From positions 5,181,751 through 5,245,750 of the forward strand of contig CM055108.1 of the NCBI GenBank assembly GCA_029204225.1: 64,000 nt of DNA, given 5' to 3'. The stretch's first letter is position 1. Each line of letters opens with the position of its first letter. Positions 53,746-63,660 of the stretch are shown here, piece after piece. Position numbers and translations under genes: made by a program. The notes beneath the pieces were generated by a model that was given only the letters and a program-made list of their open reading frames with translations, did no database searches and had not been told where the DNA came from. The stretch comes from Diphasiastrum complanatum. Taxonomy: Eukaryota > Streptophyta > Lycopodiopsida > Lycopodiales > Lycopodiaceae.

Positions 53746-54955
53746 ACTAGATACAACCAAGTGTATCTAGTAAAGTCATCAATAAAGGTGACAAAACATG
53801 TTGCACCACCAATACTTTTAGAAGAGAAAAAATGTACATTTGAATGTATGAGTTCCAATGGATAAGTAGTCTTTATAAAAGACTTCTGATATGGCTTTCT
53901 GTGTGACTTTGCAATGGCACAAGCTTCACAAGGCTTGAAATCTTTAGAAAGAGATTTTGGAAGACCAATAGCTTTTTCCTTCTTAACCATAGAAGACATA
54001 GATGTAAAGTTAGGATATCCCAACCTTCTATGCCACAGCTCCTCCTTAGATAACAAAGCAACATCACAAAGGTTTGCATTCTCATAAGAATTCAACTTAA
54101 AAATTCCACCACATCTAGTTCCATCAACAAGGATCTCATCTTTTCTCTTGATAAAACAAGTATTGGAGTTGAACTTTACATCACAACCATTATCAAGCAA
54201 CTTTCCCACACTAATTAAGTTTTTTGTAAGTTTTGGAATGAAAAGAACATTAGAAAGTGCAAGAACTTTTGAAAAAGCAAGTTTCAATGGAATGTTGCCA
54301 ATTCCTTCTATTGGACACTCATGATCATTAGCTATGTAAATAGATCTCTTGAGTCCTTTGAAAGGTAAGATTGAGTCAAATGACTCCTGTGAACAGCACA
54401 TATGTGAAGAGGCTCCATTGTCTATGTACCAAGCTCCATCTTTCTTGAAAGGTGAGGAAGAAAAATTGGACACCATAAGTGATCCTTCTCCATCACTTGC
54501 AATAGAATCTTCTTCAATTTCTTTGGAGAGATTAGCTCGCTTGAGTTGGTTTTTCTTCTTGAATCAATTAGAGGCATAGTGCCCCTTCTTGCCACAGAAG
54601 AAGCACTTCACTTTCTTCTTTTTGGCTTTTGAGTTAGAGGGATGAGCTGTTTCATCCTCTTCACCATCTTGATCTCGATCTTTGGGTTTGTCTTTGTTGT
54701 ATGCTTGAGAGAATTGGTTTTTACTCCTTCCTTTCTGCTTGCCTTTGACAAAGAGGGCTTTGTCACTTCCACCATGCTCAAGTTTGTTCATCCTGGAGAG
54801 TTTATAGCTTTGTCTAGATTTTTCAGAAATAAGAATCCCTTGGAGATTTTCTAGATTAGGTAACTCCTCCTTAATAGCAAAAGACTGAACAAGATTATCA
54901 TAGTCATCTCTCAAGCCATTCAGAATGACTTGAACTAGCTCAACTTGGTTAATTG
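53746..54955 (-). pseudogene. Family 3 copia fragment B: gag end, protease, integrase start
   Basis: From 54955 leftwards: VELVQVILNGLRDDYDNLVQ, LENLQGILISEKSRQ, a basic region and the zinc knuckle start CFFCGKKGHYASN. A stop follows where the last Cys is expected. After it come WYIDNGASSHMCCS (protease DSGA changed to DNGA), LFIPKLTKNLISVGKLL, LWHRRLGYPNFTSM, CEACAIAKSHRKPY, LIHSNVHFFSS (first catalytic Asp replaced by Asn) and FIDDFTRYTWLY. The element is cut at about 53746. Confidence 0.85.
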
Positions 54956-55568
54956 TAACTGTTCTATTCATTCTCTCGGCTATACCATTTTGTTGAGGAC
55001 TATAAGTACATGTAAGCTCTCTTTTAATGCCATTGGATTTACAAAGCTCTATCATCTTGGTGGAGATATACTCTCCACCATTATCACTCCTCAATACTTT
55101 AATTCTAGCATCAAGTTGATTTTCAACCAGAGTTTTGAACTTAACAAAAGCTTCAAACACTTTACTTTTGGAATCCAAAAGTTCAATCCAAGTGTATCTA
55201 GAGTAATCATCAATAAAAGATACATACATAGATGCACCTCCATTAGATTCTTGAGAAAAAGAGTGCACATCACTATGAATGAGATCTAATGCTTTTGTAG
55301 ATCTAGTGGAAGAGTTAACAAAAGGTAACTTGTGCGCCTTTGAGAGGCTACAAGCTTCACATCTTTTTCCATACTTTGAGAGTGTCTTTGGAAGGCCGAG
55401 GGCAAGATCCTTGGTGCATAGAATCTCCATTGATTTGAAGTTGGGATGGCCCAACCTCTTATGCCAAAGCTCCACTTGATTGAGCTCCTCCTTCACCATG
55501 TTCACACTTCCAAGAAAAACATTAGCATCTAGCTTGAAAATCCTTCCTTGCTTGAATCCCTTATGCAA
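54564..55568 (-). pseudogene. In-frame integrase-to-gag chimera, 334 codons
   Basis: One open frame begins with copia integrase (GFKQGRIFKLDANVFLGSVN, LWHKRLGHPNFKSMEIL, CEACSLSKAHKLPFVNS, LIHSDVHSFSQESNGG, VLRSDNGGEYISTKM, PQQNGIAERMNRT). Near 54950 it changes without a stop into gag C-terminus of another copy (INQVELVQVILNGL onwards, to CFFCGKKGH). The two parts are normally far apart and in the opposite order, so this is a junction between two copies. Confidence 0.88.
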
Positions 55569-56776
55569 GTATCATTCATCATTATGGAGCAAACACCTTG
55601 CTTAAAATGGACATCTAAGCCATCATCCATCAATTGTCCTACACTTAACAACTTCTTAATGAGTGTAGGAACATAGAGTACATTATCAAGATCTACTCTT
55701 TTAGAGGATCCAAGACTTAAGGGAATAGTTCCCACTCCATCTATTCTACATTCTTGATCACTTGCTGTTAGAATAGACCTTTTACAGCCTACAAAAGGTA
55801 CAAGAGTTGAGAAAAAATCCTCTTGGAATGTCATGTGCGAACTAGCCCCACTATCAATCCACCATGTGTCATTGGAGTAGCTCTTGGATGTTGATGTAGA
55901 AGCCATCAAGGATGAATCCACTTCATCCTCATCTTCCTCAAGAGTGAGGTTGCCTTGTTTGCTCTCTCCTTGTGCATTCTTTTTCTTGTAACACTCGGCT
56001 ACAAAGTGCCCCTTCTTTCCACAAAAGAAGCACTTGAGTTTGGCTTTGTTCTCCTTTCCACCTTTAGAGCTTGATGGTTGATCATCACTCTTGGTCTCCT
56101 TTTGTTGGATCTTCCTCTTTGACTTTGTCTTTCCTTTGCTTGAAAAGTTGGCCTTCTCATCACCATCATGCAACTTCAAGGATCCAATCCTTTGCTTGAC
56201 ATGAAAGATTCTATTCTCCTCGACCACAAGCACACTATGGAGCTTGCCAATGGAAGGTAGTGCATCTTGAATAGCAAAGCTTTGTACAAGATTGGATAAC
56301 TCATCTCCAAGACCATTCAAAATGATTTGAACAAGCTCATCATCATGAATACCCTCACTAATGATGGAAAGTTCTTTGTTGAGAGACGTTATTCTCAAGA
56401 CATACTCTTGAGCACTCTCATCACTCCCTCTAATGCTTTGAAGAACTTTGTTTTTTATCATAAACACTCTAGAGGTATTTTTGGATTCATAAATCCCTTT
56501 AAGATAGTCCCATGCCTCTTTGGTCGAGGTACAAGATGCCACTTCTTTTAGAAGTTCATTACTAACATTCATTTTTAGGCAATGTAATGCTAGTCTAGCT
56601 ATCCTTTTGTACCTCACTAGATCTTGCCCTCCTTGAGGTTCTTCTTCCTCTCCTATCACAAGATCATACATATCTTGGAGCACAATTAGTGACTCCATTC
56701 TTACTTTCCAAGTTGAATAATTATTAGAATTTAGCCTTTCACTAGCCTCAAGAAGACAGGATCCAATTGAACTCAT
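55529..56776 (-). pseudogene. Family 3 copia element A: intact gag and protease segment
   Basis: From ATG 56776 (MSSIGSCLLEASERLNSNNY) about 415 codons are open. They include WKVRMESLIVLQDMYDLV, LALHCLKMNVSNELLKEV, ELVQIILNGLGDELSNLVQS, the zinc knuckle CFFCGKKGHFVAEC, an acidic linker and protease WWIDSGASSHMTFQED with LDNVLYVPTLIKKLLSVGQL. The DSGA catalytic loop is intact. The frame ends at 55529, just before the pre-integrase domain, which continues in the next frame at 55568. It is the best-preserved gag here. Confidence 0.9.
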
Positions 56777-57386
56777 TCTATCTAGTAACAACTATAACAA
56801 ATGTACTATTCAAAGGCTCTCCCTTCTCTCTTTTTCATAATTTAGCTACAATGCTACTCTCTTGAATCTCACAAGACTCAAGAAGCAAGATCTATAATGA
56901 TCTTGAACTCAGAAAGACTTGGAAAAATGAATTCTACACAATCTATTCAATTTAGAAGCTTGGATTTGACTCTTGGAAGTGCCAATGCCTTCCTATGGTG
57001 TTTAGAATGGTTTTAGTTTCACTTTTGAACTAAAAAACATAAGCCTCAAACTCACTCTCAATGATTTGGAGGTTTAATAAGCTTCTAACACCTTTCAATC
57101 ATCAAATCTATAATGGAAACAATGGATTTTCATAAGCACATCACTAGTTTCACTCTTTACAACTTGTTTTGAAGCTCAAATATTGAAAAAACACAACGTT
57201 TTGGTGAAAGTGCAACTCCAGCAGCCTCTCACATGTGTGAGAAGTACATTTGAACTTTACACACTAACCTGAACCTCAACATCACAAGTAAACTATTAGT
57301 AAAGGTCGCCCTCCTTCAAAATGAATCTAGCACAATGCTCTCACCAAAATGAAGATTTTTGGATCATCAACTAAGCTCTTTGACTT
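56777..57386 (-). other. Leader of copia element A
   Basis: About 610 bases lie between gag and the primer binding site. No coding frame; AT-rich. Confidence 0.6.
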
Positions 57387-57399
57387 GGCTCTGATACCA
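57387..57399 (-). promoter_or_regulatory. Primer binding site, tRNA-iMet type
   Basis: The minus strand reads TGGTATCAGAGCC, adjacent to the LTR end AAATTTGACA. Confidence 0.92.
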
Positions 57400-57517
57400 T
57401 GTCAAATTTCAAAGTAAAAGACAGAATTTGATCTACCAATGATCACAAAGAGTGATTGGTAGCTTGGGATCTTGATCTATATCAAGACTAGCTTCCAAAT
57501 CTAGCTTCTACTTGACA
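57400..57517 (-). mobile_element. 5' LTR of copia element A (outer border tentative)
   Basis: The inner end TGTCAAATTT is fixed by the primer site. The nearest matching inverted end is TTGACA at 57512-57517, which would give a very short LTR of 118 bp. No second copy is present to confirm this, so the true LTR may extend further right. Confidence 0.4.
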
Positions 57518-57882
57518 ATCTTTGTGATTCCAAGAAAGAACAATCAAATAATGATGACCCATTTTCTATAGTGAATCTAATCCCTTGATTAATTCTTGGA
57601 TTAGATCAGCCAAAAAATTAAAATTGAAGCTTGAATTAGGTGCACTAATTGATCTTCTATGATTTTTTGAGTGTATGTTGAGGTTGAAGAGAGAAATTGC
57701 TAAAAATCATAGATTAAGGAGTGATTTTGCAAGTTTGAGACTAGAATCTAAATTTCCATCATTCTAGATTGGTTCATGAGTGATAGGATTGAGTCTATAA
57801 GCTTTCTAAATAGCTAGAAGACTTTAGGTTCAGATCTCTTAGAGAAACCACAAGAGTTTCTAGTGCTTTTTCACATTCAAAA
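57518..57882. other. Spacer between two divergently oriented copia elements
   Basis: It probably contains the remaining leader of the plus-strand element. No primer binding site for the plus element is found. Confidence 0.4.
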
Positions 57883-58696
57883 ATGGCATCAATGGGTGGG
57901 TTTCTGCTTGAAGCTAGTGAAAGACTTATATCCACTAATTATGCTGCTTGGATAGTTCGAATGGAGTCTTTGCTTGTACTTCATGATCTTTATGACATAG
58001 TACTTGAGGTGGAAGTAGAACCTCAAGGAGGAGTTGAATTGGCTAAGTACAAAAAGAGATGTAGAGTTGCATTACACCATAAAAATGAATGTAAGTAATG
58101 AACTTTTGAAAGAAATCTCATTTTGTACCACATCCAAAGAGGCATGGGATTCATTAAAAGCCATTTATGGATCCAAGAACACTTCAAGGATACTCATGCT
58201 TAGGAATCAAATCCTTCAAAGCATGAAAGGAAGTAGTGAAAGTGCCCAAAATTATGTCTTTAGGATCAAATCTTTGAATAAGGAGTTGTCTTCTATAGAT
58301 GATAAAGTCAAAGATGATGAATTAGTTGAAATCATTTTGAATGGATTAGGAGATGATTATTCCAATCTTGTTCAAACCTTTGCTATTCAAGATTCACTTC
58401 CTAGTATTGAAAAACTTCAAAGTGTGCTTGTTAGTGAGGAGAGTAGAATGCTTCATATCAAAAGTAGGATGAGTTCCTTATCTTTGAATGATGGTGATGA
58501 AAAAGCTAACTTTTCTTTGAAAGGCAAGAAGAAGAAGTTTCCATCCAAGAAGACTCAAGACATGGAGATGGAGAACAAAGATGGAGCATCAAGTTCCAAA
58601 GGCAAGAGCAACAAGGACAAGAAGAAGCTAAAGTGTTTTTTTTGTGAAAAAAAGGGACATTTTGCATCCGAGTGCTACAAGAAGAAGAATTCATAA
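57883..58696 (+). pseudogene. copia gag, family 3
   Basis: From ATG 57883 it reads MASMGGFLLEASERLISTNY, then WIVRMESLLVLHDLYDIV; a frame change near 58060-58085 follows. The second frame continues MNVSNELLKEISFCTTSKEA, SAQNYVFRIKSLNKEL, ELVEIILNGLGDDYSNLVQT, a Lys-rich stretch and the knuckle CFFCEKKGHFASEC. Apart from the one shift it is well preserved. Confidence 0.88.
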
Positions 58697-59077
58697 GAGA
58701 AGGACAATCAAGGCAATCTTGTGCTTGAGGAGGAGGAAGAAGGCAATCTATCTTTGATGGTATCCTCACCACAAACATCTAATCAAGACACTTGGTGGAT
58801 TGATAATGGGGCAAGCTCTCACATGACTCACCAAAAAGACTACTTTTCTAATCTACTTTCTTACAATAGTTCTAAGAGATTTATCTTCACTGCAAGTGAT
58901 CAAGAATGTGAGATTGTAGATGTTGGATCCATTCCTTTATGTCTAGGATCATCTAAAAAAGTAGATCTAGACAATGTTCTTTATGTACCTTCAATTACAA
59001 AGAACTTGTTGAGTGTAGGACAACTTATGGATAGTGGATTAGATGTACATTTCAAGCATGGAGCATGTTCTATCTGA
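58697..59077 (+). pseudogene. copia protease, family 3
   Basis: After an acidic stretch (LEEEEEGNLSLMVSSPQTSN) the frame gives DTWWIDNGASSHMTHQKDYF, where the catalytic DSGA reads DNGA as in fragment B. It continues LGSSKKVDLDNVLYVPSITK and a stop. It then joins RT sequence directly. Confidence 0.85.
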
Positions 59078-59089
59078 GAGTTAAAGATT

Positions 59090-60179
59090 ACAAGAAGGAA
59101 GGCCGAGCCTTCAAGGCTCACCTATGTTGACAAAGGTGATCAAAGGGAAGATCTTCATTCACTTACCTCTTATACTTTTCTAGCTTCTATGTTTGATGAG
59201 CCAAGTTGCTTTGAAGTAGCTATGGAGTCACAAGAATGGAGGGATGCCATGCAAAATGAGTATGATGCTCTTATGAAGAATCATACATGGAAGCTTGTGA
59301 ATCTTCCTCATGGAAGAAAACCACTTGAGTGCAAATGGATCTATAGATTGAAGTACAATCAAGATGGGAGCATCAACAAACACAAGGCAAGGCTAGTGGC
59401 AAAGGGGTTCTTGCAAACCAAGGGATTGGCCTCTATTTCAACTTGATGTGACTAATGCATTTCTAAATGGATATTTGGAAGAGGAGATCTTCATGAGGCA
59501 ACCCGAGGGCTTCATCAAAGAAGATCAAGCGGAAAAAGTGTGTTTGTTGCTAAGAAGCCTTTATGGGCTTAAGCAAGCACCTAGAGCTTGGTTCTCTAGG
59601 TTGAATACTTTCTTGAACTCTATAAATTTTTTTGTAACTGCTTATGATCCTTCTTTGTACTTAAGATTCAATGATGGTAAAATCATCATTCTCATTTTGT
59701 ATGTAGATGACATTATCCTTAGTGGAAATGATCATGATGGTATACAAGAAGTGAAAGTAGCATTGTTTTAAGAGTTTAAGATGGTGAATCTTGGTAATCT
59801 TCATTTCATATTAGGAATAGAAGTTTCAAGAGGCAAGGATTTGAGTTTCATTTGTCAATCCAAATATGCTTCTTCTATTTTAGAAAAGTTTGAAATGAAA
59901 GATTGTAAAGGAGTAGAAACTCTTATGGAGCAAAATGTAAAAGTTTCTAATAGTGATGATGAAGCCTCCTTTGAGGATATCACACTATATAGAAGACTTG
60001 TAGGCTCCTTGATCTATATTACTATAACTAGGCCTGATCTAAGTTATAGTGTGGGTAAACTAAGCCAATCTATGCAAAATCCATTGGTTTGTCAGTGGAA
60101 AAATGCAAAAAGGGTGTTGAGATACATCTCGACCACCAAGAACTTTGGCATTTTATATGATGTCGTGTTGTTGCTTTGA
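59090..60179 (+). pseudogene. copia reverse transcriptase, family 3
   Basis: The frame 59189-59446 has [39 protein letters not shown] and [13 protein letters not shown] deletion of the FAPV-type segment follows, leading to [39 protein letters not shown] and LILYVDDIILSGND. A stop at 59769 is followed by FKMVNLGNLHFILGIEVSR, YASSILEKFEMKDCKGVETL and SLIYITITRPDLSYSVGKL up to 60179. YVDD is intact. Confidence 0.9.
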
Positions 60180-60532
60180 TTGGTATCTTAGATCAGTATC
60201 CTGTGTGTAGGACTTTACATTAGGATTGTCAATTCCATGCATCCTAGAGGCCGTGACATCTCTTTGAATCTTATACTTATCTGGTGTTTGTTCATTGGCT
60301 TTCACTGTGTTCCAATCTGCCCTTGAACACCAGGAGGGTTCTGATTGCCCATCTCTATATGCTCGTCGTACTATATCACGGACGACGATGTCTAATCCAT
60401 ATGTTTATAGATTTCCTTTGAGTCGAATTTCACATCTTGTGAGAATTTGTCACGAAGGCTACCAACAACTCGTTATTTTAAATCGATAGATTGGTCGGAC
60501 CATTTCATGAACAATTTGTCGCCAAAATGGCA
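60180..60532. other. Spacer, weak coding signal on minus strand
   Basis: On the minus strand, stretches such as YRDGQSEPSWCSRADWNTVK followed by ANEQTPDKYKIQRDV look protein-like but are broken by stops. They may continue the ORF at 60533. Confidence 0.25.
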
Positions 60533-60802
60533 TTAGCATAAAGAATAGAGGCGGTCCATAACCACTCGACCTTTGCAGTTGGCGATTATGTTACCTTGAG
60601 GATCCATGTCGTAATACGAATTAGTGGATGACTCTTCGGTAGGTGCAGGAGCCGCGGCCGCTTGTGAGGGACCACCCTCATCTTGACTAAGCAAGCTTTG
60701 CAATTGTTCTTTTTGCTCGGAAGGTAACGTTGCATAGAAATTTGAGACATAGTCTCCCGAGCTCTCACCACTGCCAGATCCCGACATGTTTTCTACATTC
60801 AT
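60533..60802 (-). CDS. Unidentified small acidic ORF
   Basis: Starting from an ATG at 60802 (MNVENMSGSGSGESSGDYVS; a second ATG at 60787) about 89 codons are open. The product has a Gly/Ser-rich start, NFYATLPSEQKEQLQSLLSQ, an Ala/Pro-rich run, SSTNSYYDMDPQGNIIANC and a stop. The codon use and low-complexity N-terminus resemble plant transposon or nuclear proteins. It could be exon 1 of a CACTA-type gene, but the evidence is thin. Confidence 0.35.
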   Translation of the reverse strand: MNVENMSGSGSGESSGDYVSNFYATLPSEQKEQLQSLLSQDEGGPSQAAAAPAPTEESSTNSYYDMDPQGNIIANCKGRVVMDRLYSLC

Positions 60803-60860
60803 AAACATACAAAACATTACAATAAATCCTAATATATTGAAATGAAGGGAAAAAAAAATC

Positions 60861-60983
60861 AACGACAAAACTTTAATGCATATTGAAATGAAGAAAAAAA
60901 AAGAAAACCAACTACAAAACTCTAATGCATATTGAAATGAAGAAAAAAAGAAGACCAACGACAAAACTTTAATGCATATTGGA
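60861..60983. repeat. 48-bp tandem repeat, 2.6 copies
   Basis: Units start AACGACAAAACTTTAATGC at 60861, 60910 (one base changed) and 60957 (partial). They end in A-rich runs, the probable source of slippage. Confidence 0.92.
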
Positions 60984-61275
60984 GTTAAACTTTCATACCT
61001 GTGATGAAAAAAAAAAAAAGGATAGGAATGCGTTTATAACTTGCAACAAGATGCAAAAGAATCATGTAAGTGACAACGTATAAGAATCGTACTAACTAAT
61101 AATCAAAACATGAGAATCATACAATAATTTGCATATAAGAATCATGCTATCTAAATACTGAAAGGTAAATATCGTGTAATCTAAATATCGAATGATAAGA
61201 ATCAACGTATTTTTTTTTTGTTTTTAAACTGACTAATTTTATGTTATTTGTGTTTTGTATTTGTGCATATATGCA
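60984..61275. other. AT-rich spacer
   Basis: Only poly-A and poly-T runs are seen. Confidence 0.3.
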
Positions 61276-61785
61276 GTTTATCCTAAAGAGATGGATTACA
61301 TTCAGATCGATTTAGCGATAAAGACACTACTCAAGTCAACAAGGTAGATAATAAACATGCATGTTTTCTTGTTCATAAAGACTTTGTTACTATAGGTCAC
61401 ATATGACTTCAAATATAGTGGTAAAGTGACATGTATTTGATGTTTGTTTCTCGCAGAAAAACTATTTTCAAGATAAAATATGGTGCACATGCGTCAAGTG
61501 TGATGGGCAAAAGATGTGTGAAAGATGCATTGTTGAAAATCATTTGTGGAAGTTTAGACGAAAAGATGAGGGTCAACCATCAAATTTGAAAGACGTTGAG
61601 GTTTGTTAACTTTACATGATTGTTTTTTATTATAATACTCATCAATTTATATATGTCACTATTGAGTTTGTTTAATGTGTGTAGCCAATAGATCGAATGC
61701 CATTCCACGGAGTTGATCCATCCATGTTTCATTACAATCAACATCAAGTTTTGATAGACATGAGAGAACAAAGAAAATCGTAAGA
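61276..61785 (+). pseudogene. Exon-like pieces, possibly a CACTA transposase-associated domain
   Basis: Three segments with splice-like borders are visible. 61276-61342, after TATATGCAG, reads YPKEMDYIQIDLAIKTLLKS. 61457-61600, after TTCTCGCAG, reads KNYFQDKIWCTCVKCDGQKM, then CERCIVENHLWKFRRKDEG, and ends GAG|GTTTGT. 61685-61780, after GTGTGTAG, reads PIDRMPFHGVDPSMFHYN. The CXCVKC...C pattern followed by HLW loosely recalls the CPCxxCxN...VxxHL signature of CACTA transposase-associated domains. The join between the first two pieces is out of phase. A family 2 copia fragment cuts the region at about 61785. Confidence 0.35.
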
Positions 61786-62175
61786 GATTCTTAAATTGGT
61801 TAACGTGATTTTGAAGTGAATCACCATTCGACATCTTGAGAGTGAAGAATTTTCTTCTTAGATGCAACTTGGAAGTCACGTCCCTCACATCATATAGTGA
61901 GCTCAAGATGTCCCATAACTTTTTGACGTTTGAGCTTCAGATATGTGGCCAATCTAAGCGTCTGATATATTGAGAATAATAAGCGTGAACAGTTTACCAT
62001 CCTCGGATTTCCACTTTGAGTCGGTTGTGTCGTCTTCAGGCTTCACTTTGATACTTGTAACAACAACTCACAACTCGTTGGCAACTAGCAAGGTCTTCAT
62101 CTTAAATTTCCACAAACAGTAATTGGATCCATTCAGCTTGTTTGTGATGAGACCGGCTGTACTTTGAGAATCCAT
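61785..62175 (-). pseudogene. copia gag fragment, family 2
   Basis: From ATG 62175 leftwards the sequence follows the family 2 gag at 41842: KLNGSNY-, WKFKMKTLLVANELWVVV-type, then in another frame LYDVRDVTSKLHLRRKFFTL and MSNGDSLQNHVNQFKNLL. Homology ends at about 61785, so most of gag and all of pol are missing. Confidence 0.8.
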
Positions 62176-62367
62176 CTGGAACTTTGGTCTATCGATAAAT
62201 CGATGACTTTAAGAATGATGTTGTCTACGCTACAATTGGAAATCAGTTATTTGATAGTGAAATTTGATCCCACAAATTGAAGAATAAGAGCAAATGTACT
62301 TTGATATGATACTATAAAAAGTATCTAATGATATCGCTTTGATATCGTGAAAGATATCAAGCAGTAG
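62176..62367 (-). other. Family 2 leader
   Basis: This resembles 41843-42117, including the GATATC-rich phrases near 62330-62360. Confidence 0.65.
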
Positions 62368-62380
62368 CGCTCTGATACCA
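62368..62380 (-). promoter_or_regulatory. Primer binding site, tRNA-iMet type
   Basis: The minus strand reads TGGTATCAGAGCG, abutting the LTR end TTCCAACA. Confidence 0.9.
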
Positions 62381-63291
62381 TGTTGGAAAGAGAGAAGTGA
62401 AATAAGTCGGCTCGATAAGTCGAAGACCTTGAGCGACCTATCAAGCGCAGCAGAATGAGCCTTCTTTCCTAATGCATGACTACACCTATCAATATTGAAC
62501 AAAGTTGTAATGACAAAGGTCATGTTCAATATTTTAGCAGCTAACTTTGAAATCATTAGCACTAAAGTGATTGCATAGCCAAACAATGATGTATTGAATA
62601 TTGCAGTGTTGATGCATTCAACAAAACAGACAAAACAATAAGAGATTTATCAGTTACAAATAACTACAGAGAAGCATACATTTTGACATGATATTGAACG
62701 CAACAAGAAGATAAACTGATTCAGTAAATTGCATGTACAAATCAGATGATGAGAGCACAAAACAATAATGGGTGAAACCACGTACTCTAAGTTATCTTTG
62801 AGTAATTGAAAAACTTTGTCTGATGCACTTCCGCTGATAAGCAGTAAGCACGAATAGCAATACTCATATAGAACTCTGAAAGAAATACTAAGCTAGAGAG
62901 TTAGAGAAGTCTTTGATGATCAACTATTTATACTAAAGCAATTAACATGTATCCAATAGGACAACTAATCAGGCCGCAATCACATTTGGTAAATAGACGT
63001 AATGCGCTGGCATCCATCCAGTTAGGACTTCCCAAAAATCTACTTGCAAAGCAGTTAGGGCAAGTCTCTAGCTTCATATCAGGTGGAACAATAATTGTTG
63101 TTCTTCGACATGGTCGACTCCTTCGACTTTTGTCGACGTTGTCGATATGTCGAATGTTGTCTGATATGTCGAAGCCACCTGTTGAGCGATTCCCAAGTAT
63201 TTCTGTAGACTGTGTAGAAACACGAATAAAGTGGATGAAGATTAAAGATCAATTATTTGGAGAATCACTCTAATAGTAGAATAATCCAACA
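62381..63291 (-). mobile_element. Complete 911-bp 5' LTR, family 2
   Basis: The LTR has perfect 7-bp inverted termini TGTTGGA...TCCAACA within canonical TG...CA, and its inner border abuts the primer binding site. It shares the GCATGACTACACCTAT region and several others with 42131-42770, but it is longer and diverges in the outer half. No partner 3' LTR is in the window. Confidence 0.85.
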
Positions 63292-63344
63292 ATAGGGACA
63301 TGTATGCTCACATGTAATGACATGCAAGATACAAAACTCTTCAT
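63292..63344. other. Short flank
   Basis: Flanking bases outside the LTR; no second LTR is available to check for a target duplication. Confidence 0.3.
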
Positions 63345-63660
63345 TCTAGTGAAGGCATAGCCCCATCCATTATTACATCTTAACACTTTGATATTAGCAT
63401 TAAGTTTATTCTCAAAACACAATGCTTTTCAAGGACAAAAGGTAGATCCAAGTGTATCTAGAGTGATTGTCAATCAAAATGACATACATCTTTGCACTGT
63501 CATTTAAATTTTGAAAAAAACTATGCACATCTAAATGAATATTAAGTTCCAAATGAGCAAGAAATCAAATGGTAGATTCTTTGAAAATCAAGCTTGTGAG
63601 TCTTTGAGAGACTACAAGATTTACACATGTTTCCACTCTTGATTCTTCTCTAGACTTGCA
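63345..63660 (-). pseudogene. copia pre-integrase/integrase scrap
   Basis: The minus strand, in shifted frames, shows CKSCSLSKTHKL (HHCC-type cysteine pair), a FFSKFK...DVCHFD stretch corresponding to the region before FIDDYSRYTW, and further pieces around the LRSDNGGE position. It is too decayed to give one frame. Confidence 0.6.

Larger units (their letters stand above)
57883..60179 (+). mobile_element. Family 3 copia fragment with integrase deleted
   Basis: Order: gag, zinc knuckle, protease, then RT, ending in RT/RNase H connection sequence. Integrase is missing between 59077 and 59190, and RNase H is missing after 60179. No LTR is found at either end. Confidence 0.85.

Noticed and set aside
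54642-55479. Plus-strand frames opposite family 3 copia genes
   Set aside because: Shadows of the minus-strand integrase and gag coding sequence.
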